Of a DNA stretch of 6,418 nucleotides, positions 1-6,418 are shown in pieces. The notes under the pieces are model-generated. The model had not been told where the DNA came from, did no database searches, and saw nothing but the letters and a program-made list of their open reading frames with translations. The translations under genes and the position numbers were made by a program. The stretch is from CAZPHI01 sp964586425 (GTDB taxonomy: Bacteria; Bacillota; Clostridia; Lachnospirales; Lachnospiraceae), in contig CAZPHI010000083.1 of NCBI GenBank assembly GCA_964586425.1, positions 1 to 6,418 of the forward strand, written 5' to 3'. How positions within the stretch are numbered: the first letter of the stretch is position 1; every line of letters starts with the position of its first letter.

Positions 1-59
1 AATGTGTTGTCACTAGCAGCTTAAAAAACAATTGTTATGACACCCTAACCAATATATTA

Positions 60-3000
60 TTATCTAAAATTTCTAACTGTAACAACACATGTCATTGTCT
101 TACCATCTACTGTAGCCGTAATAGTAGTTGTTCCAGCCATTCTTCCAACTATCTTTCCACTTGAAGTTACTGTTGCAACTCTTGGATTACCCGAACGCCA
201 AGACACATTCTTTACTGCTCCATCAACATACAAATCAAATGAATCATATTGTTCTAGAACCAGACTTGTCTGACTTAAAGCCATCGAATGAATTGTACAT
301 GTTGCTGATACATTGTTAAGTCCACCTTCACATACAACATCTGCCGTTCCAGCTCCAACCGTTGTAATTATACCATTCTCATCTACGTTAACTATAGATG
401 TATCAGTTGAATACCACGTTACTGATTCCGTTGTATTAGTAGGTGTAATTCTTACACTTAACTGTCTTGATTTGCCAGTCAGCATTGATATCTCACTAGA
501 ATTAATCTTTAACGATTTAATGCTTATTACAGGAGTGACATATACTGAACAAGAGCCTCTAACATTATTACCATCCTGTGAGATTGCTGTAATCTTAGCC
601 TTACCTGTTCCTACGGCGAATACTTCACCATCACCATCTACAATGGCAACTGATTCGTTAGATGATACCCAGGTAACATCCTTAATTGATGCCTCATCTG
701 GTGAAACATACGCTGTTGCCTTAGCAGAATCTCCTATCAACAGTCTTATCTCTTCTGGTTCAACAGTTATTGAAGACACTGGTTCTATTACTCGAATTAC
801 ACAAGATGCACTTGCACCGCTACCATCAGCAGCTGTAGCTGTAACAACTGCGTAACCATATCCAACAGCAACAATATATCCTGTTTCATCAACTGTAACC
901 ACATCATAATTTGAGCTTGTCCAAATTATCCCTTTATTTGTTGCTGAATCTCTTTCAACAGATGCATTGAGCTTACCATCTGAATTAATATTCATCATCT
1001 TATTAGTTTCATTAAGTGTAACTGATGTAACATATTCTTTGACATCAATTTTGACTGTAGCTGTAAGCTGGCATTCTTCAGTAGTTACAACAATAATACA
1101 ATCTCCACCCTTAAGTGCTGTAACAACACCACTGTCATTAACAGATGCAACTGTTGGATCACTAGATTCGTATTTTACATTCTTATTTTCTGCATCAATA
1201 GGCTCTACATAAGGTATAATTGCATATTTTGAGCCAACCCACATCTCCTGATAATCAGAATTAAGCTTTAAACCGGTTACTGGCTGCGTAACAGTTACTA
1301 CACAATATCCAGTTAGTCCAGTATCTGTGTTTGTAGCAATAATGGTACATACACCAGGTGCATTCGCTGTTACTTTACCATCTTTGTCAACTGATGCTAT
1401 CTCATCATTTGAGCTTGTCCAGTCTACCAGCTTGTTATCAGCATTTTCAGGCAATACTGTAGCATTCAGCCAAAATATTGCACCCTTTCTTACTGTTGTC
1501 TCCGTTGTATTAAGAACAACACTCGTTGCTGGTTGCTTTACATATATATTACACATTGCTGTTGCATTGCCATCAAGTGACTTACAAAGTATTGTTGCAT
1601 TACCTGTACCAACTGCCTCAACAAGACCATTACTGTCAACTATACATACGTTAGTATTAGATGAAGACCAAGCCACTGTTCTATTACTTGCTGTTATAGG
1701 TAAAACTTCCGCTGTAATTCTTAACTTACTGCCCTTTGACATAATCTCATCAGTGTAATCAAGCTTTAATTGTTCAACAGGAATACTAACATTAACATTA
1801 CAAGTAGCAATAAATGAACCATCCTCAGTTTTTGCTATAATAGTTGTATAACCTGGTGACACGAATTTAACCAAGCCATTGCTGTCTACTGTTGCAACTG
1901 CTGTATTTGAAGATGTCCATGTAACATTCCTATTGACACCTTCTCCTGCCGGAAGTATTGTTGCAACCAATTGATAACTTCCTACTGCCATTGTTGACTG
2001 TATAGATGTCTCATTAAGTTTGATACCTGTAACAGGTTCTCTTACATTAACTGTACAACTTGCAACCTTAAGTCCATCCATTGTTATTACAGAGATAGTA
2101 GCCGTACCACCCTTTATACCTTTGATCGTTGCATTAGAACTATTGCCTGTAACTGTAGCTACAGATTCATCTGATGAGGTCCAAAGTACTTGATCATTGT
2201 AAGGAGACGCTGGTTCAAATATTAACTGTATTACCCCGGATGTTCCCCTGTCAATATTAAGAACATCAGGATTCAATGTTACGCTTCCTACTGGAGTTCT
2301 TACATATACAACACATTCAGCTGTTTTAATCAGGCCTTTGATATTCTGTGTAGCAACAATTCTAACCGCACCAGCAGCAACACCTGTAACAGATAATGTT
2401 AGTCCATCTTCACTTGTCGATGTCTTAACAATATCATATGTAGGAGCTGTGCCGCCTAATGAAGCCTCATTATATACTTTAAAGCTTACAGATGCATCAG
2501 AATTAGTTACCATAGCTTTCAAATCAAAGGTTTCATCAACATTAATTTCCTTTGTTGTTGTACTCAGTCCAAATGTATCAATAACATTAATCTTTATTTG
2601 AATAGAATATAATTCTCCATATGAATTATTCTGATTCCCGCTATCCATTGGTCTTGCTACTTTAATTGTTGCACTACCAGGACCAACCGCAGTAACCAAT
2701 CCATTACTGTCTACTGTAAGTATAGAATTATTGGTTGTCGTCCATGTAAGTTGCTGTGCAATACCGCTGCACTGTAACTGGAACTGATCTGATACATTCA
2801 TATTATCTATAGTACTAATCCATTCAAAAGGAATTACAACATATACGACATCATATGCTCCTTCAACGAATTTGGTATTACCGCTTACATCCTTAACTTT
2901 AGCACCAGCTGTAACTTTTGTAACACCAGCTGTTATTCCCTGTACCTCTCCTGTGTTAAATGTTTTTAAAATCGAAGGATCTTCAGCTTCCCATGTAACC

Positions 3001-3791
3001 CCAGATGCACTTGGTGTCTTAATATTAGAAGGAATCAACTGTCTTGCTGTTACACTATCAAGATAAACTACTTTTGCGTCAAGTACGCTATTATACAATG
3101 ATGGATCAAATTCAACCTTTACCGTTACTCTGAATGATGCCATAAGATCTGTGTTACCATTAGCATCCTTTGTAGCAACATTAACTATAGTTGAGCCACC
3201 ACCAGCCATAGAAACCGTCGCATATCCAGCATTGCCAGCTGGATTATATCCTATATTAACAACACCTTCATTAGTTGTTGTAATCACCATTGGATTATTA
3301 CTATATGTATTAGCACTTATACCTATTACATCACCAACATTATATACCTTATTCTCTACATTTGCCTCACTGAGTGATATTGACAAAGGTACAATTGCAT
3401 CAATTGAAGCTGTTGATACTGGATTAGTTACCCCTGTATCATTACCATTATTGTCAAGTACTTTTGAATAATATGTTGCAGTAATAGTTGCTACACCAGC
3501 ATTATATCCTTTTATTGTAACCGAATTACCTATCTCACTGCTTTCAATCGCTGCAATCTGATCATTTGCACTAAGCCAGTGAATATTCGAAGCATCTGGA
3601 TCCTTGTCATTGTCAACTCCTGTCATATTGACAGATAGTCCAAGAGTATTACCTGATGTAAGGACTGCTGAATTATTAACCATAGTAACCTTTACGCTAG
3701 TGCTCGCATTAACATAAGCAATTAACGCACATAAAATAATTGAAGCAACTAATATTCCACCCGTTATCTTCCAACTTTTCTTTAATTTCAT
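60..3791 (-). CDS. Secreted multi-module bacterial Ig-like (Big2) surface protein
   Basis: A 1243-residue exported protein built almost wholly of Ig-like modules. Residues 1-29 form a Sec signal peptide: KLKKSWK n-region, hydrophobic core from about 9 to 27, likely cleavage after VNA at 29. About 14 modules follow, starting near residues 32, 137, 240, 319, 406, 501, 586, 671, 754, 837, 920, 1004, 1087 and 1170. The later ones share the Big2 (PF02368) pattern: a PVxxLxLN start, a central W(T/S)SSN..VA.VD..G.V, then G.ATI.A...DG and a closing A.C.V.V strand. The start is set by a GGAGG site 9 nt upstream. The protein ends in NFR straight after the last module: no LPXTG, no C-terminal membrane segment, no SLH or enzyme domain. 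In this family such modules usually act as adhesin or spacer domains outside the cell. Ligand and attachment mode cannot be read from the sequence. The repeats have diverged too far at DNA level to be recent copies. Confidence 0.95.
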   Translation of the reverse strand: MKLKKSWKITGGILVASIILCALIAYVNASTSVKVTMVNNSAVLTSGNTLGLSVNMTGVDNDKDPDASNIHWLSANDQIAAIESSEIGNSVTIKGYNAGVATITATYYSKVLDNNGNDTGVTNPVSTASIDAIVPLSISLSEANVENKVYNVGDVIGISANTYSNNPMVITTTNEGVVNIGYNPAGNAGYATVSMAGGGSTIVNVATKDANGNTDLMASFRVTVKVEFDPSLYNSVLDAKVVYLDSVTARQLIPSNIKTPSASGVTWEAEDPSILKTFNTGEVQGITAGVTKVTAGAKVKDVSGNTKFVEGAYDVVYVVIPFEWISTIDNMNVSDQFQLQCSGIAQQLTWTTTNNSILTVDSNGLVTAVGPGSATIKVARPMDSGNQNNSYGELYSIQIKINVIDTFGLSTTTKEINVDETFDLKAMVTNSDASVSFKVYNEASLGGTAPTYDIVKTSTSEDGLTLSVTGVAAGAVRIVATQNIKGLIKTAECVVYVRTPVGSVTLNPDVLNIDRGTSGVIQLIFEPASPYNDQVLWTSSDESVATVTGNSSNATIKGIKGGTATISVITMDGLKVASCTVNVREPVTGIKLNETSIQSTMAVGSYQLVATILPAGEGVNRNVTWTSSNTAVATVDSNGLVKFVSPGYTTIIAKTEDGSFIATCNVNVSIPVEQLKLDYTDEIMSKGSKLRITAEVLPITASNRTVAWSSSNTNVCIVDSNGLVEAVGTGNATILCKSLDGNATAMCNIYVKQPATSVVLNTTETTVRKGAIFWLNATVLPENADNKLVDWTSSNDEIASVDKDGKVTANAPGVCTIIATNTDTGLTGYCVVTVTQPVTGLKLNSDYQEMWVGSKYAIIPYVEPIDAENKNVKYESSDPTVASVNDSGVVTALKGGDCIIVVTTEECQLTATVKIDVKEYVTSVTLNETNKMMNINSDGKLNASVERDSATNKGIIWTSSNYDVVTVDETGYIVAVGYGYAVVTATAADGSGASASCVIRVIEPVSSITVEPEEIRLLIGDSAKATAYVSPDEASIKDVTWVSSNESVAIVDGDGEVFAVGTGKAKITAISQDGNNVRGSCSVYVTPVISIKSLKINSSEISMLTGKSRQLSVRITPTNTTESVTWYSTDTSIVNVDENGIITTVGAGTADVVCEGGLNNVSATCTIHSMALSQTSLVLEQYDSFDLYVDGAVKNVSWRSGNPRVATVTSSGKIVGRMAGTTTITATVDGKTMTCVVTVRNFR
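63..2291 (-). repeat. Nine regular tandem Big2 modules (protein-level repeat)
   Basis: Codes for residues 501-1243. The core tryptophan recurs at 537, 625, 708, 791, 957, 1041, 1126 and 1198, with tyrosine replacing it at 874, giving spacings of 83-88 residues except a shorter last step of 72. Each module closes on a beta strand of the form C.V.V, with Cys at 579, 664, 747, 830, 997, 1081, 1165 and 1235; the module ending near 917 lacks it (TVKIDV). At DNA level only short stretches match between modules, for example the codons for VDSNGLV and for the SSN core, so the array looks old rather than freshly amplified. Confidence 0.88.
2292..3698 (-). repeat. Five degenerate N-terminal Ig-like modules
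   Basis: Codes for residues 32-500. Module outlines remain, but the hallmark tryptophan is kept only at 72, 267 and 350 and is absent from modules 2 and 5. The hairpin before the last strand is lengthened with Asp/Asn/Gly runs (around 113-118, 209-215, 301-305 and 384-390). Cysteine is nearly absent here: only 341 and 493. Domain limits are approximate, and some may fit a Big family other than Big2. Confidence 0.65.
3705..3791 (-). other. Signal peptide of the Big2 protein
   Basis: Codes for residues 1-29: a basic start (K2, K4, K5, K8), a long hydrophobic stretch from I9 to V27, and a V-N-A cleavage site. The cysteine at residue 21 lies within the hydrophobic core and is not in a lipobox context (ILCA lacks the small residue before Cys), so a lipoprotein is unlikely. 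Confidence 0.85.
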
Positions 3792-3800
3792 TATAATAAT

Positions 3801-3805
3801 CCTCC
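3801..3805 (-). promoter_or_regulatory. Ribosome binding site of the Big2 gene
   Basis: GGAGG on the minus strand, 9 nt before the ATG at 3789-3791. It supports this start, and the signal peptide beginning here confirms it. Confidence 0.9.
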
Positions 3806-3850
3806 GTACATAAGTAGTTTCAACCCGATCATATAGACTTCAATTACTAT

Positions 3851-3879
3851 ATCGTATGTTATATATGAAAAGTTTACAA
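3851..3879 (-). promoter_or_regulatory. Weak candidate sigma-A promoter for the Big2 gene
   Basis: TTGTAA (3874-3879) and TACGAT (3851-3856) are separated by 17 bp; each matches consensus at 4 of 6 positions. It would give a leader of about 50 nt. The region is so AT-rich that other pairs are possible, for example TTGAAA with TAAACT at 17 bp a little upstream. The terminator of the kinase gene lies immediately before, so some promoter must lie between about 3806 and 3908 unless read-through feeds the gene. Confidence 0.35.
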
Positions 3880-3908
3880 CATATTGTGGTTTTTTTCAAG
3901 TTAATAAC

Positions 3909-3942
3909 AAAAAAGACTTCATGGCACAATACCATGAAGTCT
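3909..3942 (-). terminator. Intrinsic terminator of the KDG kinase gene
   Basis: A perfect 11-bp stem, AGACTTCATGG at 3914-3924 with CCATGAAGTCT at 3932-3942, and a 7-nt loop. On the minus strand it is followed directly by six T residues (3914-3909, the first pairing in the stem). It starts 35 nt after the kinase stop codon. The other side of the stem has no T run, so it acts in one direction and separates the kinase from the Big2 gene. Confidence 0.93.
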
Positions 3943-3977
3943 CAATTATTATAATGTATAATTCTATTGAATCAAAA

Positions 3978-5009
3978 TTATCTCTGAACTCTACCTGAAG
4001 CATCTCCACCAGCAAGTGTTTCAACTTCTTTTCTAGATACAAGGTTAAAGTCACCAGGGATTGTATGTTTAAGAGCTGAAGCAGCTACACCATACTCTAA
4101 TGCATCCTTGAAGTTCTTTCCATCAACAAGACCACAGATTGTACCACCTGCGAATGAATCACCACCACCAACACGGTCAACGATTGGATGAATGCTGTAT
4201 TCTTTTGAATGATAGAATTCTTTTGTGTCTCTTGAGTAGATACAAGCTGACCAGCCATTATCTGAAGCTGAGTGGCTTACTCTAAGTGATGATACACAGT
4301 ATTCAAAGTTATAATCTGCTACCATCTGCTCGAAGATTGATTTGTAACCAGCAAGTTCAAGTTCACCACTTGTTACATCAGTATTACCTGGTTTGTAACC
4401 TAATACTAATTCAGCATCTTCTTCATTACCGATACATACATCAACATACTGCATAAGGTTCTTCATAACCTTCTGTGCTTTTTCTGAAGACCATAATTTT
4501 TTACGGAAGTTAAGGTCAACTGATACTTTTACTCCATGTTTTTTAGCAGCTTTAAGAGCTTCTTCTGTTAACTGTGCAGCAGCATCTGAAACAGCTGGTG
4601 TGATACCTGTGAAATGGAACCAGTCAGCACCTTCGAATATTTTATCAAAATCAAAATCAGCAGCTGTAGCTGTTGAGATTGAAGAATGAGCTCTATCATA
4701 AACTACTTTTGAAGGTCTCATTGATGAACCAGACTCAAGGTAGTAGATACCAAGTCTTTCGCCACATTTTGCAATGTTATCTGTTTTAACATTGTATTTT
4801 CTAAGAGCTGCAACAGCACATTCACCGATTTCATTATCAGGTACTGCTGTAACGAACTCTGCTTCGTGTCCATAGTTAGCAAGTGATACTGCAACGTTTG
4901 CTTCACCACCACCATAATTTACATCAAATTCATCAGCCTGGATAAATTTTTCATTGTTTGGAGTAGATAATCTTAACATAATCTCTCCCATTGTAATAAC
5001 TTTTGCCAT
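3978..5009 (-). CDS. kdgK: 2-keto-3-deoxygluconate kinase, PfkB/ribokinase family
   Basis: A 343-residue cytoplasmic sugar kinase, full length for the family, predicted to turn 2-keto-3-deoxygluconate plus ATP into the 6-phosphate (KDPG), the step before KDPG aldolase in pectin/uronate catabolism. Seen in the sequence: the amino-terminal PfkB substrate motif NYGGGEANVAVSLA (residues 31-44); GIYYLE (87-92) and VVYDRAHSS (102-110), the Tyr and Tyr-x-Arg positions typical of KDG kinases; SVDLNFRKKLW (163-173), also typical of this subgroup; and the anion-hole/catalytic signature DRVGGGDSFAGG (278-289), with D284 as the expected base. The start is fixed by AAGGAG 8 nt upstream and by MAKVITMGEIMLR beginning the fold. 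It has its own promoter and terminator, so it is probably monocistronic. A kinase for a related sugar acid or hexose cannot be excluded from sequence alone; PfkB membership is certain, the KDG assignment about 85%. Confidence 0.93.
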   Translation of the reverse strand: MAKVITMGEIMLRLSTPNNEKFIQADEFDVNYGGGEANVAVSLANYGHEAEFVTAVPDNEIGECAVAALRKYNVKTDNIAKCGERLGIYYLESGSSMRPSKVVYDRAHSSISTATAADFDFDKIFEGADWFHFTGITPAVSDAAAQLTEEALKAAKKHGVKVSVDLNFRKKLWSSEKAQKVMKNLMQYVDVCIGNEEDAELVLGYKPGNTDVTSGELELAGYKSIFEQMVADYNFEYCVSSLRVSHSASDNGWSACIYSRDTKEFYHSKEYSIHPIVDRVGGGDSFAGGTICGLVDGKNFKDALEYGVAASALKHTIPGDFNLVSRKEVETLAGGDASGRVQR

Positions 5010-5017
5010 CTCAATAT

Positions 5018-5023
5018 CTCCTT
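5018..5023 (-). promoter_or_regulatory. Ribosome binding site of the KDG kinase gene
   Basis: AAGGAG, within AGAAGGAGA at 5017-5025 on the minus strand, lies 8 nt before the ATG. This near-ideal site suggests efficient translation. Confidence 0.92.
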
Positions 5024-5070
5024 CTGAAATACTTAATTAAAATAATAAATATTGTATAATGCAAAGCTTT

Positions 5071-5087
5071 AATAGCCACACACTATT
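5071..5087 (-). promoter_or_regulatory. Candidate operator: inverted repeat at the kinase transcription start
   Basis: AATAG at 5071-5075 and CTATT at 5083-5087 form an inverted repeat with a 7-nt centre, overlapping the predicted start of transcription (about 5084). A repressor bound here would block the promoter, which fits an inducible sugar-acid gene. Arms of only 5 bp occur easily by chance in AT-rich DNA, so this is a suggestion, not a call on a regulator. Confidence 0.25.
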
Positions 5088-5090
5088 TCA

Positions 5091-5119
5091 ATTCTAATAT
5101 TTATAGGTTACTTTGTCAA
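5091..5119 (-). promoter_or_regulatory. Sigma-A promoter of the KDG kinase gene
   Basis: A perfect -35 TTGACA (5114-5119), a 17-bp spacer and a -10 TAGAAT (5091-5096, one mismatch). The start of transcription would fall near 5084, giving a leader of about 75 nt. It lies wholly within the gap after the PF06541 gene stop, so the kinase need not depend on upstream transcription. Confidence 0.85.
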
Positions 5120-5172
5120 TATATATTGGATAAATTGATACTTTATTTTGATATTATCATAGGCCCATTTTA

Positions 5173-6327
5173 TCACTTCATAACAGCATTGGGATAAATA
5201 CGCTGCATCCTTAGATCATCAAAGTGCTCATCTACATATTCTTCTATAGCTGTTCTTGCTTCAATCCCTTTACTTCGTTCAGAATAACGCTTCATTGCTA
5301 TAGCCGAAACCGCCATATCAAAGATCATAAAAACAAGTAAAATCCAAAAAACAATTTTACCAATTTTCATAGGAATCTTTTCAATAAGATTCGATAATAG
5401 AGGATATAGTACCTTTATCCATATGACAGCTGCTATTCCCCAAAAGAAGCAATACAAAAGATTAATTCTACCACCCAGATTAAAAGGCAGATGACTATAA
5501 TCCCCAAAAACCGTCCCGAAGACAATTTCAGTAAATACGCTGCATACATACTCATATACACCACCGAATACAGTTCCTACTACAAATATATAACCATCAC
5601 TTTTATTTCTATATTGATGCAGAATAGCTGTAGCTATGGCTATTGCAACGCCCCACACAATACTGAATGGTCCATACACAACACTGCTTCTGCTCATAAT
5701 ATAGCCCATTGTATAATAGCAGAATACAGTTTCTATTATATCTCCAAGGAAAGCTGCAATAAAGAATAAGCTGACAACCTTATAAAACCCGCATCCATAG
5801 GCGAACACATCAGCCTTTTCGCTCTTTAATGAATGCTCTCCGGCTGCTGAAGCATTTTCAATATCCGGATAAGCTTTTGCAACTCTCTTATGACCTGCCT
5901 GAAAGATGACATTAGTTAATTTGGAGGTTATATTACCCAAATTAACCGTTATACTGTCAAATTTATTGATTCTATGCTTGATTCCACATGCCACGGATAC
6001 ACTTACGAATGCATCAATCATGCCAATTATAAAAACACATATTGCAATCAAGCGAAGGGTTGAATATGGAATCCATGTGAATATATCTAATAAAACAGGT
6101 ATTATAAAACGAACCATTATAACACCCATAGCGCCCCATAACATAGAATACCTTAGGCAGATATATCCGCCCAAATTCATAAAGTTTTTAGAGTAATCCC
6201 ACCATTTTTTTTGATAGATTTGTTCAAGTATATAACCTGTAAGCAGCTCTGCAAATGAAGCTACTGCTGTACATCCAACGAACAAAAATATCCAATGATT
6301 TTCCAGCTCTCGGAATGCAATTGCCAT
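5173..6327 (-). CDS. Duplicated PF06541-type membrane protein (putative ABC-transporter type IV), 5' end disrupted or missing
   Basis: A polytopic membrane protein of at least 384 residues with two copies of the same module. The first (about 1-120) has TGYILEQIY at 30-38, WWDYS at 42-46 and NLGG at 51-54. The second (about 180-350) has LGDIIETVF (194-202), VVYGPFSIVWG (216-226), YEYVCSVFTE (258-267), GDYS (275-278) and NLGG (283-286). A soluble linker at about 125-178 joins them, and a charged tail closes the protein. These are marks of PF06541; despite its name no transport activity is established. The ATG at 6325-6327 has no clear ribosome site, and the frame stays open upstream to a TGA at 6388-6390, coding there for the family motif GPICPVYG. 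The true start is therefore further upstream; comparison with module two suggests about 30 or more residues are lost to a frame break or the window edge. Unlike the kinase it shows no obvious terminator. Confidence 0.85.
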   Translation of the reverse strand: MAIAFRELENHWIFLFVGCTAVASFAELLTGYILEQIYQKKWWDYSKNFMNLGGYICLRYSMLWGAMGVIMVRFIIPVLLDIFTWIPYSTLRLIAICVFIIGMIDAFVSVSVACGIKHRINKFDSITVNLGNITSKLTNVIFQAGHKRVAKAYPDIENASAAGEHSLKSEKADVFAYGCGFYKVVSLFFIAAFLGDIIETVFCYYTMGYIMSRSSVVYGPFSIVWGVAIAIATAILHQYRNKSDGYIFVVGTVFGGVYEYVCSVFTEIVFGTVFGDYSHLPFNLGGRINLLYCFFWGIAAVIWIKVLYPLLSNLIEKIPMKIGKIVFWILLVFMIFDMAVSAIAMKRYSERSKGIEARTAIEEYVDEHFDDLRMQRIYPNAVMK

Positions 6328-6416
6328 TGCAATAACACTAAGTCCATATACCGGGCAAATCGGTCCAATAAAACCTGCTAAGAAAAGTCAATAGTTTTCT
6401 TGCAAGTTTTTAAAAT
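6328..6416 (-). pseudogene. Upstream remnant of the PF06541 gene with a frame break
   Basis: From 6387 to 6328 the downstream frame codes for LFLAGFIGPICPVYG and then runs into the ATG at 6327; the GPICPVYG motif marks the first half of PF06541 modules. Above it, another frame is open from the window edge (6416) to a TAG at 6378-6380 and codes for ILKTCKKTIDFS. This resembles the basic stretch that precedes the GP motif in the family. Joining the two needs a one-base change of frame near 6380. It could be a real frameshift mutation, a sequencing error near the window end, or chance similarity over a short stretch. Confidence 0.45.
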
Positions 6417-6418
6417 TA

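Noticed and set aside
1..59. Possible terminator after the Big2 gene
   Set aside because: The minus strand has AACAATTGTT followed by a T run, but the palindrome leaves no loop and no GC-rich stem; the GTCA/TGAC pairing further out is only 4 bp. Nothing can be called before the window ends.
128..3471. Several plus-strand open frames of 60-180 codons lying opposite the Big2 gene, the longest at 313-855 and 1327-1758
   Set aside because: They are antisense to a clear repeat protein, have Ser/Thr/Val-rich composition that simply mirrors the Big2 codons, and have no convincing ribosome sites or recognisable domains.
3792..3908. Riboswitch, such as a cyclic-di-GMP type, in the leader of the surface-protein gene
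   Set aside because: Clostridial surface genes can have them, but the leader is short and AT-rich, and I see none of the conserved GEMM-type core sequences or a nested stem structure.
4718..4915. A 65-codon minus-strand frame inside the KDG kinase gene
   Set aside because: It lies wholly within the kinase in a shifted frame and has no family features; it is a shadow of the kinase.
60..5009. An operon joining the kinase and the Big2 gene
   Set aside because: A strong one-way terminator at 3909-3942 lies between them, and the Big2 gene has its own ribosome site and a possible promoter.
5097..5172. Terminator for the PF06541 gene
   Set aside because: Only weak AT repeats such as TGATA/TATCA are present, with no stem plus T run. 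Transcription may read on into the kinase, but this cannot be shown.
5491..6196. Plus-strand open frames at 5491-5769 and 5906-6196
   Set aside because: They lie opposite the PF06541 gene, whose duplicated motifs prove the minus-strand reading; they show no domain or ribosome site.
6376..6392. Programmed -1 frameshifting to produce the full PF06541 protein
   Set aside because: A -1 shift would restore the frame, but the bases before the stop (C TTT TCT) do not form a standard slippery heptamer and no downstream stem was evident. Mutation or sequence error is simpler.

Overview
The window is AT-rich and carries three protein genes, all on the minus strand. In transcription order (right to left) they are a PF06541-type membrane protein, a PfkB-family 2-keto-3-deoxygluconate (KDG) kinase, and a large secreted bacterial Ig-like (Big2) repeat protein. 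Strong GGAGG/AAGGAG ribosome binding sites, low GC, the style of the kinase and the Big2 repeat type together suggest a Gram-positive anaerobe of the Clostridia, most likely Lachnospiraceae. This is inference from protein style; no rRNA or marker gene is present.

Right part (5173 to window end): a polytopic membrane protein made of two copies of the PF06541 fold ('putative ABC-transporter type IV', function unknown). Its amino end looks broken or cut off. The family motif GPICPVYG lies in frame upstream of the first ATG. The reading frame then closes at a TGA (6388-6390), while a plausible continuation of the family sequence sits in another frame.

Middle (3978-5009): a complete KDG kinase gene. 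It has a near-consensus sigma-A promoter (TTGACA, 17 bp, TAGAAT) in the 163-bp gap upstream, a leader of about 75 nt, a strong Shine-Dalgarno sequence, and a strong intrinsic terminator 35 nt after its stop. It therefore reads as its own transcription unit. It would phosphorylate KDG from pectin/uronate breakdown; the partner aldolase is not in the window.

Left part (60-3791): a 1243-residue exported protein with a signal peptide and about 14 tandem Ig-like modules. The amino-terminal five are degenerate with Asp/Asn-rich loops, and the remaining nine are regular with a period near 83 residues. There is no LPXTG motif, C-terminal membrane anchor, SLH or catalytic domain. A surface or adhesin-like role is likely, but how it is held to the cell is not visible.

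The kinase terminator and separate upstream regions argue against an operon. There is no clear functional link among the three genes beyond a possible plant-polysaccharide lifestyle. No RNA gene, mobile element or CRISPR array was found. The two gene-free stretches are both under 200 bp and hold the regulatory sites listed. I do not see a clear undescribed system here; the best leads are the broken PF06541 gene, the anchorless Big2 protein with its cysteine pattern, and the inverted repeat at the kinase transcription start.
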